The position numbers and the translations under genes were made by a program. Positions 5,364-7,280 of a stretch of DNA of 7,280 nucleotides are shown here, one piece after another. Under the pieces are notes generated by a model that saw nothing but the letters and a program-made list of their open reading frames with translations, had not been told where the DNA came from and ran no database searches. The DNA is from Clostridiales bacterium. GTDB taxonomy: Bacteria > Bacillota_A > Clostridia > Saccharofermentanales > Saccharofermentanaceae. Position 1 is the first letter of the stretch. Each line of letters starts with the position of its first letter. The stretch spans positions 1-7,280 of the forward strand of contig JAILHZ010000127.1 of the NCBI GenBank assembly GCA_024695545.1, given 5' to 3'.

Positions 5364-6184
5364 GAGAATTGCTCCGGCTAAGTGATGCGGATATAAAGGA
5401 TTTCAATAGACAGTCGTCGAAGGGCAATCAGCTGAAATTCTGTTTAGACGGTATCTGGTATAAGACTGACTACATGGGGTATGAAGGTCTCTCTGAATAT
5501 GTGATCTCGAAACTTCTTGCTTTTTCTGATCTTCATCCGCACGAGTATGTGGATTATGAGTTGGAAGAGATCGAATATAACGGGAGTATTTTTCGCACAT
5601 GCAAGAGTAAGGACTTCACAGAAGGCTGGAATCTGATCACTCTGGAGCGGCTTTTTAAAGATACATACGGCGTGGGCTTGAACAAGATCATATACAGCAC
5701 GGCAGATCACGGGGAGCGCCTGGAGATTCTTGTGGAACAAGTGGAAAGAACCACAGGGCTAAAGGGCTTCGGTATATATATGAGCAAAATGCTGACGGTG
5801 GATGCGCTGTTTCTGAACGAGGACAGACATACACATAATATTGCTGTGCTAACGAACGGGAAAGGCGACTTCCGATTAGCACCGATCTTTGACAACGGAG
5901 CAGGTCTTCTTTCTGATACCGGCATGGATTATCCGATGGGAAGAGAACCGCTGGATCTGATCTCGAAAGTGAAGCCGAAGACTTTCTGCGATTCTTTTGA
6001 AGAACAGCTGGAGATCGCTGAAAAACTGTATGGGGAGAATCTTCACTTTTCGTTCGGATATAACGAGGTGGAGGCCATCGTGGAAAAAGCAGATATCTAC
6101 CCCGAAGAGATCCGACGCAGAGTGATCGATGTGGTGATGGAGATGAAAAGAAGATATAGTTACCTGTTCTCCTCCAGGATCTGA
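5360..6184 (+). CDS. Short HipA-like kinase (putative toxin of a toxin-antitoxin pair)
   Basis: The 274-residue protein (GTG start 5360; TTG 5369 has the better-placed ribosome site and would remove three residues) has the marks of the HipA/CtkA kinase fold. SSKGNQLKF (19-27) looks like the Gly/Gln nucleotide loop, WYK (33-35) offers a beta-strand lysine, and EGLSEYV (42-48) the paired glutamate. NEDRHTHN (153-160) holds the catalytic Asp155 and metal-binding Asn160. PIFDNG (175-180) holds Asp178, the DFG-like metal ligand. HipA (about 440 residues) phosphorylates aminoacyl-tRNA synthetases and causes growth arrest; this protein lacks the HipA N-terminal subdomain and is closer in size to HipT or H. 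pylori CtkA. The substrate is unknown. Partnership with the upstream HTH gene supports a toxin-antitoxin role, but a regulatory or phage-defence kinase is also possible. It overlaps the convergent gene by 25 bases. Confidence 0.75.
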   Translation: MRELLRLSDADIKDFNRQSSKGNQLKFCLDGIWYKTDYMGYEGLSEYVISKLLAFSDLHPHEYVDYELEEIEYNGSIFRTCKSKDFTEGWNLITLERLFKDTYGVGLNKIIYSTADHGERLEILVEQVERTTGLKGFGIYMSKMLTVDALFLNEDRHTHNIAVLTNGKGDFRLAPIFDNGAGLLSDTGMDYPMGREPLDLISKVKPKTFCDSFEEQLEIAEKLYGENLHFSFGYNEVEAIVEKADIYPEEIRRRVIDVVMEMKRRYSYLFSSRI

Positions 6185-6858
6185 TCGACACCTTTTTTCG
6201 CCTTCTGGCAGAGTTTGTTCTTAATGCGGCACATCGCCTCGATATGCATGATCCAGTGCCGGCTGAAGGGCATCTTCAGAAGTCCCTTCAGATCTTTATC
6301 GCACCAGTAATCGATCAGCCATACGGCACTCTCATCCGTGCTGACGCTTCCGCTATCAAGGATCCGTTTCTTATCTTCGTCTGTAAAAGTTCTCTTCAGA
6401 TCCTTATACGCCAGGTTGCGGAGGATCTTATCCGAAGAACTCTTCACGGCACGGCAGTACTCAAACACCGCCTGCGTGTCCAATTCCCGGGAAAAAGAAA
6501 CGATTCCTTCATCGTGAAGTTCATTTCCCGTAGTAATGATCGGGCTCTTTGTTTTCTTTATCCAATCGCCGGAAAAGAGCACCTGCTTATCTTTCGCAAT
6601 AAGTTCATGGGCCACGATATCCTCGATCCGGAAGATATGCCACATCGAGTAAACGAGCGTCTTACTGTGATATCCTTCTGCTCCTGCAAAAGGCATCTGA
6701 TAAAAAGCCTCTGCCGGGTAGTTTTTCGCAATCGATGTGATCTGTTCAAAGAGTGATTCTCTCAGTTCGATGAGCGCATCGATTCCTTCCGGGAAAGTTG
6801 CTTCTTTTCCGATCAGGGTCTGCATCTTCTTATTCATTTCAGACCATTCTTTATTCAT
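6160..6858 (-). CDS. DinB-like four-helix metal-dependent protein
   Basis: The 232-residue protein is read from CAT at 6856-6858, with a perfect AGGAGG (6867-6872 on the minus strand) 8 bases upstream. A second Met at residue 8 is a less likely start. It is predominantly helical and soluble, with no signal peptide. Histidines are placed as in the DinB/YfiT superfamily: WHIFRIEDIVAHEL (73-86; H74 and H84) and SRHWIMHIEAM (199-209; H201 and H205), which could form the metal triad, plus H64. DinB-superfamily proteins bind a divalent metal and include thiol-dependent S-transferases, but most lack a known substrate, as here. A stretch of about 100 residues between the two His regions makes it longer than compact DinB proteins. 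Its 3' end overlaps the kinase gene on the opposite strand. Confidence 0.65.
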   Translation of the reverse strand: MNKEWSEMNKKMQTLIGKEATFPEGIDALIELRESLFEQITSIAKNYPAEAFYQMPFAGAEGYHSKTLVYSMWHIFRIEDIVAHELIAKDKQVLFSGDWIKKTKSPIITTGNELHDEGIVSFSRELDTQAVFEYCRAVKSSSDKILRNLAYKDLKRTFTDEDKKRILDSGSVSTDESAVWLIDYWCDKDLKGLLKMPFSRHWIMHIEAMCRIKNKLCQKAKKGVDQILEENR

Positions 6859-6910
6859 GTCACTTTCCTCCTCGATCGTGCCGGTCAGTGCCTGTCAAAC
6901 TAACAACTGC

Positions 6911-6940
6911 ATTATATAAAATAGAACAATTGTTTGTCAA
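6911..6940 (-). promoter_or_regulatory. Promoter of the DinB-like gene
   Basis: On the minus strand TTGACA (6940 to 6935) and TATAAT (6916 to 6911) are both perfect consensus hexamers, separated by 18 bases. Transcription would start near 6904, leaving a leader of about 45 bases before ATG 6858. The local sequence is markedly AT-rich, unlike the flanking genes. Confidence 0.8.
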
Positions 6941-6943
6941 TTG
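6925..6943 (-). repeat. Palindrome and phased repeats within the DinB-like promoter, candidate operator
   Basis: AACAATTGTT (6925-6934) is a perfect 10-base palindrome filling much of the -35/-10 spacer. Its core CAATTG (6927-6932) recurs at 6938-6943, 11 bases on, so the two palindromic cores lie on the same DNA face and the second overlaps the -35. A dimeric repressor site is plausible; no regulator is encoded nearby that can be assigned to it. Confidence 0.4.
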
Positions 6944-6956
6944 CCTTAGTAATAAG

Positions 6957-7024
6957 ATCGGATAGTCCGGCACATAGTACTCAATCGACTATATGTGTAA
7001 GAGCATGAGATTGCCCGATCCGAT
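6957..7024. repeat. Nested inverted repeat in the divergent intergenic region
   Basis: ATCGGAT (6957-6963) and ATCCGAT (7018-7024) are perfect 7-base inverted arms. Between them CACATA (6971-6976) pairs with TATGTG (6992-6997), and CAATC (6982-6986) could instead pair with GATTG (7009-7013). No T-run follows on the plus strand, so it is not a terminator. It lies upstream of both divergent promoters, where it could be regulatory DNA or a small structured RNA. The rest of 6859-7129 is taken up by the promoters and the leader listed separately. Confidence 0.35.
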
Positions 7025-7056
7025 AACGCAGAAGAAATATTCCAAAAGTGCGAAAG

Positions 7057-7065
7057 TGCTATAAT
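7057..7065 (+). promoter_or_regulatory. Extended -10 promoter of the 3'-end gene
   Basis: TGCTATAAT at 7057-7065 is a perfect extended -10 element (TGn plus TATAAT). No good -35 is seen at the expected distance (7037-7042 reads ATATTC), which is usual for extended -10 promoters. Transcription would start near 7072, about 58 bases before the ATG at 7130. Confidence 0.65.
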
Positions 7066-7072
7066 TATCCTT

Positions 7073-7105
7073 GCCTTTTCGAAGGAGCGATCCTTCAGAA
7101 ACGGC
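7073..7105 (+). promoter_or_regulatory. 5'-UTR stem-loop with GNRA tetraloop
   Basis: GAAGGA (7081-7086) and TCCTTC (7091-7096) form a perfect 6-bp stem closed by GCGA, a GNRA tetraloop. The stem continues, after a bulged A7097, with TTTC (7077-7080) to GAAA (7098-7101). One T/C mismatch follows, then GCC (7073-7075) to GGC (7103-7105), for 13 pairs in all. It would begin one or two bases after the predicted transcript start. Without a T-run it is not a terminator; a 5' stabilising hairpin or a protein- or ribosome-binding element is possible. Confidence 0.5.
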
Positions 7106-7129
7106 TAGTAAGGAGATTAGAAACGAAGC

Positions 7130-7280
7130 ATGATTTATGAGAAGAATTCCTATGTCACGGGAAGCATGTGTGACAGTAAACTGAAGCTTTCGATCCTGGC
7201 GGCGGATGAGATCGTGGAGAATGCCGTTACGGAGCTGATGGGCGATCTCGGCATCGATGGGATCGTGGCGATGGAAAAGT
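7130..7280 (+). CDS. Possible acyl-ACP thioesterase-like (hotdog-fold) protein, N-terminal fragment
   Basis: ATG 7130 opens a frame that continues past the window end (50 complete codons). An in-frame TAG at 7118 rules out a longer start. AAGGAG (7110-7115) lies 14 bases upstream, longer than usual, so initiation may be weak. The beginning (MIYEKNSYVTGSMCD followed by KLKLSILAADEIVENA) resembles the first strand, turn and helix of bacterial acyl-ACP thioesterases and other hotdog-fold enzymes, which release fatty acids from acyl carrier protein. The fragment is too short to show catalytic residues, so function is tentative. The promoter at 7057 and the hairpin at 7073 indicate it starts its own transcription unit. 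Confidence 0.5.
   Translation, partial: MIYEKNSYVTGSMCDSKLKLSILAADEIVENAVTELMGDLGIDGIVAMEK

Noticed and set aside
6160..6198. Intrinsic terminator for the kinase gene at the T-run 6193-6198
   Set aside because: No GC-rich stem precedes the T-run; the T-run is also simply lysine codons of the opposite gene.
6244..6756. 170-codon plus-strand frame opposite the DinB-like gene
   Set aside because: No ribosome site and no domain pattern, while the minus strand has a perfect promoter, ribosome site and histidine motifs.

Overview
The window reads as a chromosomal segment from a Gram-positive anaerobe of the Clostridia, most likely Lachnospiraceae-like. This is an inference from moderately GC-rich genes with strong AGGAGG-type ribosome binding sites, a short ThiF without the zinc-binding cysteine pairs, a Clostridia-style ThiH/TenI pair, and a thi leader that looks like the terminator-embedded riboswitch class known from Firmicutes. 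No taxonomic marker gene is present.

Layout. (1) 2-1123: the 3' three quarters of an amidase-signature hydrolase; its start lies outside the window. (2) 1120-1263: a compact control region holding a consensus -35 that overlaps the amidase stop codon, then a 16-bp terminator stem with seven Ts. It fits the HMP-PP riboswitch ('thiS motif') class, in which the aptamer is embedded in the terminator. (3) 1264-4671: a tight five-gene operon, thiS-thiF-thiG-thiH-tenI, covering the thiazole (HET-P) branch of thiamin synthesis. The last gene would usually be annotated thiE, but its residues look more like the thiazole tautomerase TenI. (4) 4770-6184: a visibly more AT-rich two-gene cassette with its own promoter. 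It encodes an XRE-type helix-turn-helix protein with an unassigned C-terminal domain and a short HipA-like kinase, and resembles a toxin-antitoxin module of the HipBA/HipBST kind. (5) 6160-6858, minus strand: a DinB-like four-helix protein whose 3' end overlaps the kinase gene tail to tail. (6) 6859-7129: a divergent intergenic region with two good promoters, a palindrome in one promoter spacer, a long-range inverted repeat, and a 5'-UTR hairpin with a GNRA loop. (7) 7130-7280: the N-terminal 50 codons of a gene that may be an acyl-ACP thioesterase-like protein.

How the genes work together. ThiF adenylates the Gly-Gly tail of ThiS, which is then converted to the thiocarboxylate. ThiH cleaves tyrosine to dehydroglycine. 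ThiG joins dehydroglycine, sulfur and deoxyxylulose 5-phosphate into the thiazole, and TenI would aromatise it. HMP-PP, made by genes elsewhere, is the partner later coupled to this thiazole, so an HMP-PP sensor in front of the thiazole genes makes metabolic sense. The kinase cassette looks like an independently acquired defence or stress module inserted downstream. No tRNA, rRNA, CRISPR array, transposase or phage gene was seen.
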